A stretch of DNA of 10,067 bases. Source: Spirochaeta sp. (GTDB taxonomy: Bacteria > Spirochaetota > Spirochaetia > DSM-27196 > SLAA01). The position numbers were made by a program, and so were the translations under genes. Within the stretch, counting starts at the first letter, position 1. The number at the start of each line of letters is the position of its first letter. The notes under the pieces are model-generated. The model searched no databases, was not told where the DNA came from, and saw only the letters and a list, made by a program, of their open reading frames with translations. Shown piece by piece: positions 9,480-10,067 of the stretch. The DNA is taken from the NCBI GenBank assembly GCA_020201015.1, contig JAIVHN010000096.1, positions 1 to 10,067 of the forward strand. The letters run 5' to 3'.

Positions 9480-10067
9480 TTAAGACTCGGATTTTGCTTT
9501 TTCCCAGTATGAATCGAGCAGGCCAAGCTCCAGCTGTATTCCATGATGACCGTCTTCTCGCATAAAGCCTTCGATACGCCGAAATCTCTCTTCAAATTTC
9601 TTGTTGGCACGGTTCAGTGCCGGTGTTGGGTGTATTTTTAGTTTGCGCGCGAGGTTGACTATAGTAAAAAGAACGTCACCAATTTCATCCTCAATCGCCG
9701 AATGGTCCTTGGTTGAAACTGCTTGGAGCAACTCTTTCAGCTCTTCGTGGATCTTATCAAATACCGGCTCTGGTTTGGGCCAGTCGAACCCAATTTTTGC
9801 GGCGCGTTTTTGCAGCTTTACTGCGCGTTGAAGTGGGGTTAGTCCGCTAGTGATGTCGTCGAGTACCGAATCAGGAACATTAGTGGCCGTGTCTAAAGTT
9901 GTCTCCATGGACAGGTGCTCTGGACTTACTTGAACGTGCTTGGCCAACGCCTTTTCCTGTTGCTTGATATTCTCCCACTGCGAAAGCACACCTGCAGAGT
10001 CCAGATCGGCATTAGGCGGCCGAGATGCAAGATGCGAGGAGGTGTCGAAGACGTGTGGGTGTCGGCG
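9480..10067 (-). CDS. mazG: Nucleoside triphosphate pyrophosphohydrolase MazG, 5'-truncated by the window edge
   Basis: Hydrolyses (d)NTPs to NMP and pyrophosphate; a house-cleaning or alarmone-lowering enzyme. The frame is open through base 10067: a GTG at 9989 could be read as a start, but the 26 codons before it read RRHPHVFDTSSHLASRPPN and so on, and RRHPHVF is the signature at the end of the first MazG domain. The true start therefore lies outside, with perhaps 70-100 residues missing from view. SQWENIKQQEK, the family linker, follows. The second MazG domain has GFDWP, then the metal-binding set EELKE (bases 9732-9746) and EIGD (9675-9686), the EExxE...ExxD pattern, then NLARKLKIHPTPALNRANKKFEERF. 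It faces mrdA tail to tail and is not part of the mre operon. No damage seen in the visible part. Confidence 0.95.
   Translation of the reverse strand, partial: RRHPHVFDTSSHLASRPPNADLDSAGVLSQWENIKQQEKALAKHVQVSPEHLSMETTLDTATNVPDSVLDDITSGLTPLQRAVKLQKRAAKIGFDWPKPEPVFDKIHEELKELLQAVSTKDHSAIEDEIGDVLFTIVNLARKLKIHPTPALNRANKKFEERFRRIEGFMREDGHHGIQLELGLLDSYWEKAKSES

Noticed and set aside
9987..9989. GTG at 9989 as the start of mazG
   Set aside because: The frame upstream continues to the window edge with the MazG signature RRHPHVF, so the gene is longer and cut by the window.

Overview
The window reads as a bacterial core-genome segment of about 48-50% G+C, most likely from a spirochaete (Treponema/Spirochaeta-type). 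The reasons are the gene order (dnaG, rpoD, C4 zinc-ribbon coiled-coil gene, rnpB, TPR gene, mreB, mreC, mreD, mrdA), which matches from memory the Treponema pallidum dnaG-rpoD to mre-pbp2 region, and the spirochaete-like wording of RpoD and MreB. I see no insertion sequence, phage gene, CRISPR array, tRNA or integration site.

Left part (1-3727): the 3' two thirds of dnaG overlap rpoD by 4 bases (ATGA), a cut-down macromolecular-synthesis operon. rpoD is followed after 22 bases by a gene for a long coiled-coil protein with a CxxC...CxxC zinc ribbon and an extremely acidic C-terminal tail. Middle (3728-4277): no protein gene, but a complete type A RNase P RNA whose helices P1, P2, P3, P13, P18 and P19 can be drawn by hand. 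Right part (4278-9373): a tightly packed cell-shape operon encoding a membrane-anchored TPR protein, MreB, MreC, MreD and the elongasome transpeptidase PBP2, with 1-13 bases between genes or small overlaps. The end (9480-10067, minus strand) is the C-terminal part of MazG, convergent with mrdA; its reading frame runs off the window edge. rodA, which I would expect after mrdA in Treponema, is not there.

The main oddities are two apparent internal losses in essential genes. rpoD changes reading frame at about 1680-1700, and the protein seems to lack about 60-70 residues of its variable region there. mreB is in frame but lacks about 60 residues covering most of subdomain IIB, between its phosphate-2 and adenosine motifs. 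Two similar-sized losses within 4.2 kb point first to an assembly or sequencing problem; if real, they would describe a very unusual sigma factor and actin homologue. A smaller point of interest is a 14/15-base inverted repeat between RNase P RNA helix P19 and the RNA's 3' trailer. I did not find evidence of a wholly new system.
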